Source of the DNA: Cannabis sativa
Taxonomy: Eukaryota; Streptophyta; Magnoliopsida; Rosales; Cannabaceae
Direction: 5' to 3'
Length of the DNA stretch: 64,000 bases
Assembly (NCBI RefSeq): GCF_029168945.1
Contig: NC_083604.1
Coordinates: 76,576,733 to 76,640,732, forward strand
Made by a program: the position numbers and the translations under genes. A model generated the notes under the pieces. The model worked only from the letters and a program-made list of their open reading frames with translations. It was not told the origin of the DNA and ran no database searches. How positions within the stretch are numbered: position 1 is the stretch's first letter; every line of letters begins with the position of its first letter. This document shows, piece after piece, positions 32,941-45,840 of the stretch.

Positions 32941-35460
32941 TTCTAAATTGAAATGTTTCCAATTTTAAATATTTTCAATTTAGAATTTTTCCAATTTTAA
33001 ATATTTCTATTTTGGATTGTTTCCAATTTTTAAATATTTCCTATTATGGTCAGATTTAAAAATTTGTTAAGTTCTTTAATATTTATTTATTATTTAATTA
33101 TAAGATTAGATATTTTGATATTTAAGATATTTTAAATTAAAAGATAACTTTGTCTTTTTATTTAAAATATTATATTAAAATTATCTTATATGTCAAATTA
33201 AATAATTAATAAATTTAAAATTAACATAGATATTTTTATAGATATACTTACCATAGTGTTTTTCAAATTCAAAAATTTATTGTTTTGTTAAATATTTAAT
33301 TATTTATAAATTATAAGTTAAAAATGATATTTTTTCTATATATATCATTTTTTCCTTATTAGAAATTTATAAATCATATCTTAAATATTTAAATAACATA
33401 GATATTTTTGTAGAGATTTGAATATTGCTTAATTTGAGATATTTTGACATATAATTAGGGTAATTGTTATTCATTTATTATTTTATTCCTAAAATAATAA
33501 TTATCTAACCAAATCTATTTTAAAATTGGTTTATTTTATTAAATTATAAGATCTGAAAGTGATATTGAAGATTCTTTCCTTTCAAATCATTGATCTTATT
33601 AGATATTTAATTTGATTCAAATAAACCTAGATATTTTAAAATTAGTTTCCTTTATTTGGTTAGTTTAAGTTTAATAATTTAATTATATTAATATCTTAAT
33701 TCACATCTGTTACATGGACAATGTTTGTTTATTTATATTGTTTATTCAAAACTTTTTAACAAACCTATTATTTATCTGATCTAAATTGCTATGATTAACT
33801 TGTTGACAGATCATGATCCAATGATCTGATTTTAATCATAGTCCAATTGACGAAAGATCTTATAAATAATTTGTAACAGGTAAATTTTGTACTTCTTTCA
33901 TCTGTGTAAACCTAGTAACATGATAGGGCCCATTTAAAACATTTGACCTGTGTGAGCCTATATGTTTGCTTTTGGGCTTAGATACATATAGGAAGTCCAT
34001 TTAAGTTTTTACTAAGTAAATGGACTAGGTTGCTAAAATAAATTTTGACATAAGGAAATTTATTTAGGCCCAATTAGATTTGGGCTTATTCAATGAATAA
34101 CAATTGTTTATTTTAAGGTTAAATTCCTCTCTTTTGGGCCTTGTGTGAGAGTTGGGGGCCATAGAAGTGGGTACGACATACTGAACCCAGCTCCCCCTCA
34201 CATGAACTACCCCAATTGTGAAGGCCCATTTGCCTTATTTAAATAATTGTATTAGGTTAATTATATTAGTCTAACCTAATTAAAATTGAATTAGCAACAT
34301 AATTAACTTTTAAAATATATGAAATTTATTTTTCATGTAATATTTTAAAGTTAATTTTAGAAAAACACTTAGTTAATGATATATTCTAGACAGTTATTTC
34401 TAGTACTAGTTATTATTTCTAATATTAAATAGGAAAATATCATTGATTGTGAAATTAATTGTCTCATAATTAATTTTGGTACAATCTAAGTTTAGAATAT
34501 TTTCCTAGTATTAAACTAGAATTAATAATTAAGTTTCCTCTTTACTTAATTATTTATTTCTTAAATTTAATACATTTAATTAAATTGAAAATTTCAATAT
34601 CTAAGTTGATTTTCATCATGATACTTTAATATTGTTATTTTCATGTTATTTAATTAAAGTTGAATATTATTTTAAGTTTGGAATCTTATTTCAGAATAAC
34701 TTAAGTTTGAATAATTTTCAGAATATATTTATTTTATTTTATTAATCATTTCCCAAAATTTCGAGAAATGTTATGTTTCTTTAATGTAGAAATTTCGAAT
34801 TTTATTTGAAAAATAGATTAAAGTTGAAAATTATTTATTTAATTTTGGACCAACTTAAATCAGTGACTTTTTCATTTAATGATTAATTAAAATAAATGAA
34901 GTAAAATATATTATAATTAGAAATTGGATTAATTAGTCTATGAAAGTCTAGATAGATATTATCTGTTTTGCTTGAAGTATTTTTCTAGTGTATTTAATTA
35001 AATAGAAAATTAATATTTAAGTTGATTTTTTAATCATGATACTTAAATATTTGAAATTTTTCTTAGATATTTAATTAAATAGGAAAATTATGTTTTTTGT
35101 TGAAAATTAATTTTTATTAATTTTGGGCCAACATAAAATTAGAGTAATTTTCCAGGATTTATTTTTATTTTATTTTAAAGCATTTTTTCGAAATGCAATA
35201 TATATTTATAGAAAATTAAATTTGAGTTGTAAATTAATTTAAATTAATTTTGAAACAACTTAAATTGAATAGTTTTCTAAATATTTATGGAAATTATTAC
35301 TAAGATGGAAATAATTCACGTTATTTCATATCCATCTAAGTATAATTTATAAATATTACATTAAAATTTATATTTAGAATTTTTCATTCTAAATTGGAAA
35401 TTTTAATTAAATAAATATATATATATTTAAAATAAATTGATTAAAATAAATATTAGAAGA
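32941..35460. other. AT-rich, non-coding spacer inside the LTR element
   Basis: Long TTTAAATATTT-type sequence with no coding remnant and no clear internal repeat beyond simple AT-rich motifs. It occupies the place where an autonomous element would have gag. Confidence 0.5.
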
Positions 35461-35489
35461 AAATACAACCCTTCATTAAATAATGAGCT

Positions 35490-36330
35490 TTATTATTATA
35501 AGGATATTCGATCTCCATTGTTGGTTTTACATAGCCATTGTTTTAGTGAGTAATCCTCCCTAATGGAGGAACGTTCATTAGCAAGTTAGCACCGTTTAAT
35601 CTCGAAAGATAAGTAATCTTGTAAGTTTTTTTATATAGTTTATGCTCACCCTAATGGTGGCGACTGTATAAGACTTGCAAGAATATGAAACAATGGTGGA
35701 AGCTCATAAGATAGAATAGCCTTGACTCTCGCCTAAACGGGACAACGCGGATTCACATCTTGATCGAATAAAAGGTTGCTAGAATGTTGACATTTTAGAT
35801 GAGCTGACAACTCTATTCAATGGATGATAGCTTTGACTCTCGCCTAAACGGGACACTGATATCAGTTTGTTGAAAACCTTGGAAATTATTTAGGATTGTA
35901 TGTTTTAGTATTTTCACTTGTCATTCCTACTTGCTATATGCTTGATAATTTCTGAATTGTGTATGAATTTGTATTGAACCATGTTATTTTCTGTTATTAA
36001 ATTGTAGTTTAATTTCGAATCTTCATTGTTGGTCTAACTTGATTTGTTTTTCTAATGAGATAAATCCCTAATGGATTTTCACCATTAGACTAACATAATA
36101 GTGTTAGATCTCGAAAGATAAATATTGTATATGCAACATCTAGCTGTTCATCAATTGATGACACTTTAGACTAGTATTTTACAATATGAAACAAGAAGAT
36201 TGTATAAATAAGATTACTTTGACTCTCGCTAATCGGAGCATCGTTGGATTCTTATTTAAAACGAAATTATCCTAATTCCTCTTAGCTTATTCATTTCGAA
36301 TTAGCTTAATGACATATCATTGGATGAATG
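35490..36330 (+). repeat. Diverged internal duplication in the LTR element
   Basis: Two related blocks of roughly 400-500 bases follow each other. Both contain TTCATTGTTGGT- or CCATTGTTGGT-, CCCTAATGGA, ATCTCGAAAGATAA and TTGACTCTCGC motifs. The last of these occurs three times, at about 35722, 35833 and 36228. No coding frame is open across it. Confidence 0.55.
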
Positions 36331-36699
36331 GTCTATAAATCATATAAAGTCTTATTTTCTCTTAAGAAATTAGATGACGCGTATGATTATATTCCCGGAA
36401 TTCTATCCCAAAATGATATAAATCCTCAATCTTAGATATCTCCTACTTGTATAGGCAAATCATAGAGTTAGACTAGTAGTGGTGGTCCAAGAAAGAGTTA
36501 CTAATTATACAGTTACACTTTCACAAGTGTTTCATAACCATTTTCTTTCAATGGATTTATACTGTATGAGTTTAGTATTCTGTGACCAGAATCCACTTGC
36601 ACTATTCTAAGAACTCTTTGATGTAACTTAAGTCATCAAAAGATACAACCACATATTTTATAAATCTAAGGCATTTGTATCTTGATCATAGTGGTTTTG

Positions 36700-38520
36700 A
36701 CAAGATCATTCTCTGCAAAGAGTTAATATGTCTATATCCATTGAAAGTATAATCATCTCATTCGCAGATGGATGTACATTCAGGGGTGGATATGAGTTTT
36801 CGTTGTATTCTTAAAACGATCACTCTAGATTTTACCTTACGCAAAAGAAATTTGAAATGTTTGAAAAATTTCATGAATTTCTAGCAATGGTAAGTGGTTA
36901 AAGATCTTGCGAACTGATAGGGGTGGAGAAAAAGTTAGTAGATATGCAGTTCAAAGATCATTAATTTGATTTTAAATTATATCCAAACTTACCTCCCCAG
37001 AAATTCGAGTTGCATATTGATGATTAGTTACTAGTCGTTGCCTAAATCCTTCTATGGAAATAAAATTTCAGAATGATGCAATGGTTGTATACTTAATGTA
37101 AATCATTACTAGATTCATGGATGACCTAATCGAAATCTTAAGAAAAGCTAGAACTGCTAACCTTGGTTTGCATGTTTGTTAGCTATTCTAAGTGATTAGG
37201 GGTGGAGCATCCCATAGTCATTAGATAAGAAAGTGTTTGTTTAAACAAATACTACTTTTCTAAGAAAATGACTAAGTCTGAAAATAAAGTAGCAAATAAA
37301 GGAGATATTTTTTCTTCTTGATTCCATAAGTGTTCTATCATCTTATTCGTTACAAGATGATCCCACTACCTCTGTTGTCTTAACACAACTGACGAGGTCT
37401 ATACCATTTAGTTTTCTTTGACATAGTTCACGGTACCTTGTTGTAGTGGGAGAGTTTCTAGGAACTCACCTTGTTATAACTTGGAAGACACTAGTGATTA
37501 AAATCCATTGTGAGTTTAAACAAGTAATGGATTGTCAAGATAAGAAACTAAGAAGAAAGCCAAGAGAACTATGGTTTGATCCATTCACATGGAGTAACCT
37601 AAAAGTTTTCTATTACAAGGACATGAAAGGAAATTTTTGTTAATAAGTCTATTCAATGGACTTAACAAAACTTCCTGTTCCTAGTATTGTAGGTTTGAGT
37701 TTATCTAAACCTATGGCTTGTGGTATACCTGGAAATTACTTACTCTAATGCAAGCATGAGATGCTGAAGCATTTTCTTTCCAATGAAAATCTATAGAAGC
37801 TTCACAACTTCTTAGATATAGATTTTATTTATCTAAGGAAAAGTCTCAACTATTCCAGAGAAGATAAAGCCATGAAAGAATTTCTTAAGTCAACAGTGAG
37901 AGGTCTCAGATATGCTTTAGTATGCCTTAGACCAGACACCTGCTGTTGAGTGGGAGTAATGAGTAAGTATCAGATTAATCCAGGAGAAGAACATTGGAAG
38001 AAAATCAAGTAAATTTTAAGATTAAGAAGAGGAACTATATGTTAGTCAATAAGGGTGGTTTTAAAACTCTTAGACTACACCACATCAGATTTCGAGACTT
38101 GCCTATGTGCTAGAAAGTCTGTTGATGAGATGGTGATTACTTTGGGGGTGGAGTAGTGATTTTGGAGAAGTGTAAGAACCTATCTGAAATCTCTTGGTCT
38201 ACCAGAGAGAGACTGAATGTTAAAAGTTGCAGGAAAGATACTTATTCAGTCTAAGGAAAGTTCTATACATTTGTGGCAGTGTTCCAACTTGCCTTAACTA
38301 CTAGGGTTACTTCCTGAATAACGAAAGAGTAGTTGCCCAAAAGTATAGAATCCAATATCCCAAAAGAGTAGACATATAGAGAGGAATTTCACATTATCAA
38401 GGATTTTGTGATTAAGGAAGAGTAATAGTGGAGAAGAGGTTGTGTTTAATTCAACCTGTCAGATCCCATTACGAGGAGTTTACTACTACTACACTTGATT
38501 TGTACATCAAGGTGTTAATG
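36700..38520 (+). pseudogene. Decayed copia integrase, RT and RNase H remnants
   Basis: With frameshifts and stops, short stretches still match copia pol. An integrase core trace lies near 36900-36930 (TDRGGE-like, following DHSRF-like and KFEMFEKFHEF). An RT end lies near 37915-38000 (CLRPDT, then YQINPGEEHWK), and an RNase H tail near 38350-38420. The purine-rich GTGCAAGTGGGAG at the end abuts the 3' LTR as polypurine tract. No functional product is possible. Confidence 0.65.
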
Positions 38521-38567
38521 ATTATTTGAAATGCACTTTTTGTTTTATATTAGTGCAAGTGGGAGTT

Positions 38568-40419
38568 TGTTGGGTTTTATGCCCTAAATAAAACTCATTT
38601 CATATAATCATATTTACTTATTAATAAAGATCAGAAATAACATTTTATGTTGCATGGTTCACATGATTTATTTCATGATTATATGTATATAATGTATGAA
38701 TTCTTTTTTAAGTCCAGAACATATGAGTTTGTTAAAGATTATAGTGTTGTCAGCACAGTGGAATATAATCTTTATTGTATGTTCAAAAGTTGATTCCCTG
38801 ATTTGTCAGAACACTGGATTTAGACTGACATGGTATAATCAGCGATAGGTATTCTTACACCTTGGAAAAGTGTTATGTCCTTTCCAGGACATTGGCAAAG
38901 TTTACCAGTATCGGATGTATGGAGTATACATCGGAAGGGACCGATATTGAACTTTGATTAGATATGTTAAAATTTACTGTAATATCTATTCAATTCAATA
39001 TCACCTGTTGATCCTAGATCACATGATCGAAATCCTGATATGGTTAGGCTCAATTTCAAGAGTCTTACTCGTGTTCTTTGATTCGTTAGTTAAGCCTAGT
39101 TTTGTATCAGGGTGATACGTACATTTTGGGAACACGGTAATGCAATTGAGTGGTAGCGCTAACATAAATATGGAATCTATAGCTTCTATTTGGCAAATAG
39201 AAGTAAAGGATGATTTCCTTCGAGCTTAACCAAACGAAGATAAATGGTGGAGATCTCATTTCACTTAGGTGAAATATCATTTATACAGGGTTAAGTGTTT
39301 TAAGGATAAAATACATTGTAGGGTGTTACGGTAATTTAATCCCTTTACAGTGTAAATCATCTATATAGAGGATCATTGATCACATTAGGGTTATAACAAT
39401 GGATAACTAATGACGTGTCTATATCGTGGAACATATAGAGCGTTTCTATATGACTGAGAGTGCAATTCCAAGTTCTAAGTGTGGATTCAATGAGGAATTA
39501 ATAATTAGGGAATTTACTTGGTAAATTCGGTTCGACTTATTGGAAGCTCGGTTATATAGACCCATGGTCCCCATACTAGTTGAGACCATACTGCTTGTAA
39601 GACTCAGTTAATTGATTTTGATTAATCAATTAAAATTCTAAAAGTTAGACTATGTCTACTTTATGAATTTTCACTAAGCAAGGGCGAAATTGGAAAGAAA
39701 AGAGATTTTAGGTTTATTTATTGATTAAGAGACTTTATATGTCTAAATTAATAAATATATTAAATGGCAATATTATTTGATAATTATTTCCAAGTTATTA
39801 AATAATTAGAATTGGCATTTAAAAGGTTAAATTGGAAAATTGGCATTTTTGAGAAAATGGGAATGAAAAATAACAAAATGGGAAAGTTGCAAAGTGAGGC
39901 CCAATACCCTTTGTATGACCGGCCCTATGCATAGGAAATTCCATTTGTAGTTTCTATTATTTTAATGCCATACAATTCTAACCTAAACCTAGAGGGTTTT
40001 CTATAAATAGAAAGTGTTGGCTTGAGGAAACTAACACACACATCTTTGATCACTTTGTTTCTCTCAGAAAAAGCCTCACACGCCTCTCTCTCTTTTCTTC
40101 TCTCTAAATTTCGAAACTTTGAGTGAATGAGTAGTGCCCACACACATCAAGTGGTATCTCAATCATAGTATGGAAGACTATGGAATTTCTGCATCAAAGA
40201 AGAAAAGAAGATCCAGGTTCAGATCTTGGTAATGCTCTGCTACATAAAGGAATCAAGGGCTAGAGATCTGAACGGAAGGAGTCATATTATTCCGCTGCAC
40301 CCACTGTAAGGTTTTCTAACTTTATATGTGTTTATTTTCATTGTTTTAGAATTCATATTAGATTGTTAATCCAACATACTTGTTAGTAAATCTAGATCCT
40401 GGTAAAATAATTTCCAACA
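38568..40419 (+). repeat. 3' LTR of the large LTR element
   Basis: 1852 bp, about 99% identical to the 5' LTR, ending CCAACA before the duplicated GTATT. Confidence 0.95.
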
Positions 40420-40424
40420 GTATT

Positions 40425-40945
40425 GGATTATGCTTATCCGATTCTGATTTTGTCTCAACCGTTCATCTAGTTTTTCAAAGGAACTAAGAGCTATGAAGTC
40501 AGAAGAGTCAAATTCACAACTTTATATTTTCACTTTTCTTACAAGATGATTTACTCAAAAATTGGGTAGTTTCGAGTTTTCCATCTCTGAGAATTGGTGA
40601 CCACCTTCACCAAAATACAAAAACAAGCTAAGTGATATCAAAATATTACTTAGGCATCAAAAAAATACATTCTCCCCACATTATTAGAATTTAAGATTAA
40701 GGAGTTAATTAATATATATACTACAGTATTGTTTACGAAACGAGAAATAAATATTCTCATTAATTAAGTAATCTTAAATATCATAATCACGTAAAATTGT
40801 TAGTAATTTAAATATCATAAGATGTGGACTGGAATCATTTATTCCAACATTTAACGTGATTAGTCATGGGTTTTAATAAATTTTTTAATTATAATAATTA
40901 ATAAAATTAATTAGATGTGACTAATAGAAGGTTTTAGATTAATCA
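40425..40945. other. Gene-free DNA downstream of the LTR element
   Basis: The first part is the continuation of the sequence into which the LTR element inserted. No gene is visible. Confidence 0.45.
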
Positions 40946-40954
40946 ATTTTAAAA

Positions 40955-41352
40955 GGCTAATTAGGATTTTTGCCCACTAAACTTTGACATATACCAATCA
41001 TGCCCCCTAAACTTTTCTGACCGTTAAAAATTCCTCCTGAACTATTGAGATTATCGAATTTAAGGATTTTTGTCCAATTTCATTCAATTTTACTAATTTA
41101 ATGATTGTTTATATCCTAAATTATGCTCCTCAGACTTTAATATCTACCAAATCACGCCTCTCGAACTTTGACATGTGCCAAATCATGCACCATGAACTTC
41201 TTAACCATGTTAGATTTTCTTTACTAAAATTAGATAAAAGTCCTTAAATCTAACAATCTCAATAGTTTAAGGGGATTTTTAACTACTAAAAAGATTCATG
41301 GGACATGATTTGGTACATGTCAAAATTCTTGGGCCAAAAATCATAATTAATC
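40955..41352. mobile_element. Mutator-type MITE (GGCTAATTAG family), copy 1
   Basis: A 398-bp fold-back element with a perfect 9-bp target duplication ATTTTAAAA (40946-40954 and 41353-41361). Its arms carry repeated 'AAATCATGCCCC-TGAACTTT' type phrases in opposite orientations at the two ends. The left end is GGCTAATTAGG; the right end is mutated (TAATTAATC). It is non-coding and related to 42809-43194. Confidence 0.88.
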
Positions 41353-41361
41353 ATTTTAAAA

Positions 41362-42229
41362 TAATAAAATTTGAATAAATAAATATTTAATATTTAAGAA
41401 TATTAAATGATTAATTATGAACTTGGAGGAAATAAAAGAATAAATAAGCAAAATATACGAGAATTAAATTATGTATATTTGTCCAATGATAATATGGTAG
41501 TCTCCAGAATATGAAACTACATCATCTGGAGAGTCTCGTCACAGTACTTAGCATGAATAGTCGAATAATAAATAACATCTATAAGGGTGGTAGATTATGC
41601 TGCAAGAGGGAAATTGTTGGAATTTATGTACTAAAATTTAATGAATAATATACTTCAATAAAACACCCTCCCCATCAAACCCACCACTTCGAGCTATTCT
41701 CTTCGCATCTTTAGCGGAGGAAAATACTTGGAACAAAACCAGTTGGACTCAAAATCTTTTTAGAACATCTCCAATATTTTATTTTATCTCTCTTCCACAT
41801 TATGTTTGACACTCTTACTTCTAGAAATACTCTAATGTATAAGACTCTTTAAAAATACTATAATTATGATCTCAGTCATTATTATTTAATATATATCTTA
41901 ATTTTTAGCTACAATAATTTTTTTAGCTTCAATTTTTTATTAAAAAAAAAAAAGAATAGCATCAATGCTACAACATAGCATCCATGCAAATTTCTAGAAT
42001 GACATATTTTTCTCTTCAATGATATAACATCTCAATATTTTGCCAGATAATATGTCCACCTCACTAAACATCCACTAAAATTTTACCATTAGAGATGCTC
42101 TTATCATCGGCTTGAAAGAAGAAGGCAACACCCGTCGTTTATTATCCAACACTAGCGCACGTGGCCCCTTTATCGACCCAGTCAATTAGGCAAGAGAAAA
42201 AGCCTCACTACCCAAGCTCAATTAGGCAT
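41362..42229. other. Gene-free DNA with possible old LTR scraps
   Basis: Near 41605-41640 a purine run followed by TTGTTGGAATTTATG resembles the 3' end of a copia interior joining an LTR, but no second LTR is present. No gene is visible. Confidence 0.35.
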
Positions 42230-42644
42230 CATTTTATAATACACCCCATTAAAAGAGATACACCGATATATCTCTATCTATTTTAGTATCCAAAATAATT
42301 TTTTAGTCAAATTTTTTCTCATGGTCATGTAAATTATACTTATTTAAGACATCCTGCAAAATTTTAAAAAATTCAAAAAAATTTAACACGCTGAAAATTA
42401 CGTTCAAGCAGTATGTGGCACACGTGACTATTTTATTTTATACGCGTTTAAAATAGACTGTTTGAATATTGTTTTATATACTGTTAATTATTCCGAATTT
42501 CTCAACATTTTGTAGGATATCTTAAATAGCTATAACATACATGAATATGAAAGAAAATAGACTAAAAAAATTTTCAGGATGCCGAAACAAGTAGAAGGTG
42601 CATCAGTACATTCCTTTTAAGGGGGTGCATTGTAGAATCACCCT
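42230..42644. mobile_element. Fold-back MITE with long TIRs (GGGTGATTCTACAATGCAC family), copy 1
   Basis: The arms of this element are long inverted repeats ending GTGCATTGTAGAATCACCCT on the right and ATAATACACCCC on the left. An inverted copy with an intact 8-bp duplication lies at 55032-55449. The left terminus is eroded here; the right flank ATATTTTT corresponds to the duplication seen in the other copy. It is non-coding. Confidence 0.75.
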
Positions 42645-42808
42645 ATATTTTTTAAGATGTACTCATATTTATAGATGATGTCTTCCTTATACGCCTTTGG
42701 TTAATATAAATTATATGGTAGATTTAAGTGGAGAGTAAAAATACTTTGGGCAAATCACTCACAAAAGTAGATATATTTTAATGAAATATAACATGGTATT
42801 TTAAATTA

Positions 42809-43194
42809 GGCTAATTAGCAATTTTTCCCCCGAACTTGACATATACCAAATCATGCCCCCTGAACTTTTTTGGCCGTTAAAAATTCCCCTTGAACTATTG
42901 AAATTGTTAAATTTAAGGACTTTTGTCTAATTTTATTCAATTTTACTGTTTCATGTACTAAATCATGCTCCCCAAACTTTGATATCTATTAAATCATGCC
43001 CCTCAAACTTTTATATGTATTAAATCATGGCCCCTGAACTTTCATCCATGTTAGAATTTTTTTACTAAAATTAGATAAAAGTTTTTAAATTTAACAATCT
43101 TAATAGTTCAGGGGGAATTTTTAACGGCCAAAAAAGTTTAGGGGGTATGATTTAGTACATGTTAAAGTTCAGGGGGAAAAATTATTAATTAGCC
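42809..43194. mobile_element. Mutator-type MITE (GGCTAATTAG family), copy 2, with known empty site
   Basis: 386 bp with ends GGCTAATTAGCAATTTTTCC and TTAATTAGCC and a perfect 9-bp duplication TTTAAATTA (42800-42808 and 43195-43203). The inverted duplicate of this locus at about 51396-51423 lacks the element and reads straight across the site, so the boundaries and the transposition are confirmed within the window. Confidence 0.93.
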
Positions 43195-43740
43195 TTTAAA
43201 TTAATAGATAAAAAAAATATTTCTCAACTTATCCCAATATTAAAACTCTACAATTTTTTTTTGTAAACTGTTCAAGCTAAACCGATAAAAAATACCAAAA
43301 AAAAAATGACTAAATTATAAAACGTCAAATCTATTAATTGAACGGGTTAAAAATAGGTCTAACCAAGTAACCAACCCAATTAACAGAAGATAACCCGCCC
43401 AACCCAAATGGGTATTATTTGTTTTTACTTTTAGCTTTTATTGTAACATAAATATAAATTATAAAATATAAAATAAAAATAATTAAAAAAAAAGAGAGAG
43501 AAACCCTATCAGACCTAAAGATCATTTCGCACTCTCTCCTCCTCTCTCTATCGTATCCAAAACCCTTCTTCTTCTTCTTATCGCCGTCAGCAATCAGCAC
43601 ATCTCCGGTGTAGCAGCGGGGAGCGGGAGGAGGCAGCCTTCTTTCTCGGCGAAGGCCCGACGACGTTGACGGCTCCACCCACCCAAGAAGACCCAACGTC
43701 GACGGCTCCACTGTGACTGACTGGTATTCTTCTTTTCTCA
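43195..43740 (+). promoter_or_regulatory. Promoter-like region and possible 5' exon of an unidentified transcript
   Basis: The region has a telo-box-like AAACCCTATC, long TC-rich patches (CTCTCTCCTCCTCTCTC), then about 190 GC-richer bases (43550-43735) ending in GACTGACTG followed by GTATTC, a good splice donor. This looks like a plant core promoter with a non-coding first exon. The promoter part (to about 43555) recurs inverted at 51047-51395, but the exon part does not. Possible downstream exon: 45058-45163. Confidence 0.35.
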
Positions 43741-45057
43741 TTACTTCTTAAGCTTTATTTTGCATTTGGGGTAATGGGTTTTCACTTTTATTTCCTTATA
43801 ATTATTTTTTACTTTTGCTCTTTTTTTTTCCCGATCCATAATGTGCAAAAGTAAAAAAATAGCTGGTTTTTGCTCTGGTTTTGTATTGTAATTGGAACTG
43901 TGAAATTATAGATCAAGATTTATGGCACATAATCGAGTTAAAACTTGAGGAGGGTGGCATTGCTAGTTAGTCCTACTCTTATATATATATTTTGCTGAGA
44001 TATATATAATATATATTTGTGATTGTATTTGTGTATATATATATGTATATATTTATAGATTGTCGGGTGGGGTGTGCAATATCTGTCCAGTATGCAATCT
44101 CAAATTATGGAGATGGATTGTTCTATGTCCATAAAAGATTAGAAGAAAAGGTCATAAATTTATACTTAAATGAAAACGAATTGTGAAAGAAAAACTATCC
44201 AATTAACATACTGTATACGTAATACGTCTATATAGATATAAACTAAGTTCATTCTTATGTTTCAATTTTTATCTCCAAAAAGGAAAAACACCATTTTTTT
44301 CTCTCTATATAATTAACAATCCTTAGATTGTGGATTGTTGCAGTAGGAATATGGAATTGTTGGTTCGTTTTAAATTCCCCCAAGTTTCTGATGGTAAACT
44401 CTTGATATAAAGGTTTGAGTTAGTTGATTTAGTTATAGTTAGTTTTTACAGTTAATAGTTCTAGCCACTTGTATTGTCCTCAGCCTAGAGTTCTCTGCGT
44501 GTAAATTGCTTGTACCCTATTTCATTAATCAATAATAATTTTCTTGTTATAATAGCTTTTACTGAATGTAATATGCATAGTTTTCTTGTACTTTTAAAAA
44601 AAGTATGTCTGCCTTAAAAATATTTCAAGAGACTCTGTGTTATATTTAATTTTAGGTACTTTGGCTTTGTCTTTCTATACTTTCAAATGGGGAAAGAGGG
44701 CCTGTGAGTGAGGCATAAATGTTCTCAAATGGTGATTTAGGTGGTGATGATTTCAATTCATTCGTTGAAGTTGAAATATGTTATATAATTGTGTTTTTGA
44801 ATCTGTGTTTGGGTTTTGATCTACAATCCATATATGTTATATTATTGTTCACTTTATCTATTTTCTGGGTTATTTCTTCAATTATAGGAATCATTATATG
44901 CTAAAGCACTGCATACGTTTATTGATCATGATCACAGAGTTTTCGCTCTTATTATAGTTCAATTCATTTAATTGATTATAATTTGATCTCACTTTGTGTT
45001 TTGCTATTTTTATCATATACATTTAGATTAGAATGTGTATGATATATTGTTTTATAG
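43741..45057. other. Intron-like or intergenic AT-rich DNA
   Basis: No coding sequence was recognised. Around 44400-44560 short phrases (TAGTTATAGTTAGTT and TTCATTAATCAATAATAATTT) recall the U3/R part of small copia LTRs, but the ends cannot be set. If the possible transcript from 43.5 kb is real, this would be its intron. Confidence 0.35.
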
Positions 45058-45163
45058 ATCATTACTTATGGAGAATGAAGAGGAAAATGTGGATGCTGAA
45101 GTGCAGAAGTGGATTGAGTTTATAGAGAATGAAGAAAAAAAAAGAAGGAAAACGCAACAGTGA
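45058..45163 (+). CDS. Possible small last exon encoding a 31-aa acidic/basic peptide
   Basis: After a TTTTATAG acceptor-like site, an ATG at 45068 opens 31 codons with many Glu and Lys residues (MENEEENVDAEVQKWIEFIE, then a KKRRK cluster) and a stop. It could be the coding exon of the transcript that may start near 43.5 kb, or a chance frame. No family was recognised. Confidence 0.25.
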
Positions 45164-45294
45164 TTTGAATTTTCTTTCTTTTGCTTAAAAAATAAAAAGC
45201 TGAGAGTTTTTAAAAGAAGTAAAACGAAATAAACAAATTAATAAATAAATAAAACTAAATTGAGAATAGAAGTGCGAGTACTACCGTGTGGGGT

Positions 45295-45404
45295 ACTCTT
45301 TCTTTTCCTTCTCTTTTTCCTGCCGCCGTGCTTGCCTTCTTCGACTTCGAGGCTTTGCAACTGAATTTTCTGAGGATTTTCTCAAATAACTTCCCTCAGC
45401 TCAG
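45295..45404 (+). promoter_or_regulatory. Probable non-coding 5' exon of the 245-aa protein gene
   Basis: A TC-rich, GC-richer segment ends TCAG followed by GTATTT. The matching acceptor (TTTTTTTCAG, ending 45783) lies 57 bases before the start codon at 45841. A 5' UTR intron of about 380 bases is the simplest reading. Confidence 0.5.
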
Positions 45405-45840
45405 GTATTTTGATCTTTTTGAGTTCAATTATTACACTCCTTTTCCTAGTGTCATGTTTTCTAAGGAATATATTGTGCTCTTGTTTATTTATTTATTTTT
45501 GGTTTAACTTATTTTGTACCTTTAACTTTTGCCATTCTGTTACCTAGGGTTTTTGTCCCCAATTTCTTCTTCCCTTTGTTAATATTTGTTTGAGAAATAA
45601 TTTGCAGTGATATATCATTCTATTGATTTGTTTGTTAAACTGTTTAGTGTTTAGTTTTTATCATATGTAAATTCACTCTTGTAAAGTTGTGACCTTTAGG
45701 AGTAGGGTTTTTGAAGCTTATTGTCAACTCTATTTTGAATACCCCACTTCTCACAATTGTATTTATTCTTTTATTTTTTTCAGCTGATATATAATTATAT
45801 ATTTATATATAGCTCCCCTGTCTCTGCCTTAAAAGTAAAA

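Larger units (their letters stand above)
30501..40419 (+). mobile_element. 9.9-kb copia-type LTR retrotransposon with decayed coding region
   Basis: Two LTRs of about 1.85 kb, a primer-binding site and a purine tract bound a 6.2-kb interior. The 5-bp target duplication GTATT is perfect (30496-30500 and 40420-40424). By eye the LTRs differ by about 17 substitutions and one 1-2 base indel (about 0.9%), so it inserted recently. Yet the interior has no long open frame, only mutated scraps of copia pol in the order integrase, then RT/RNase H. It therefore behaves like a non-autonomous large derivative moved by proteins from elsewhere. Confidence 0.93.

Noticed and set aside
41600..41650. Possible LTR retrotransposon end (purine run, then TTGTTGGAATTTATG)
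   Set aside because: No second LTR, primer-binding site or target duplication was found.
43415..43741. 108-aa minus-strand open frame and the related frame at 50997-51185
   Set aside because: They are antisense readings of the TC-rich promoter and leader and agree only because the block is duplicated.
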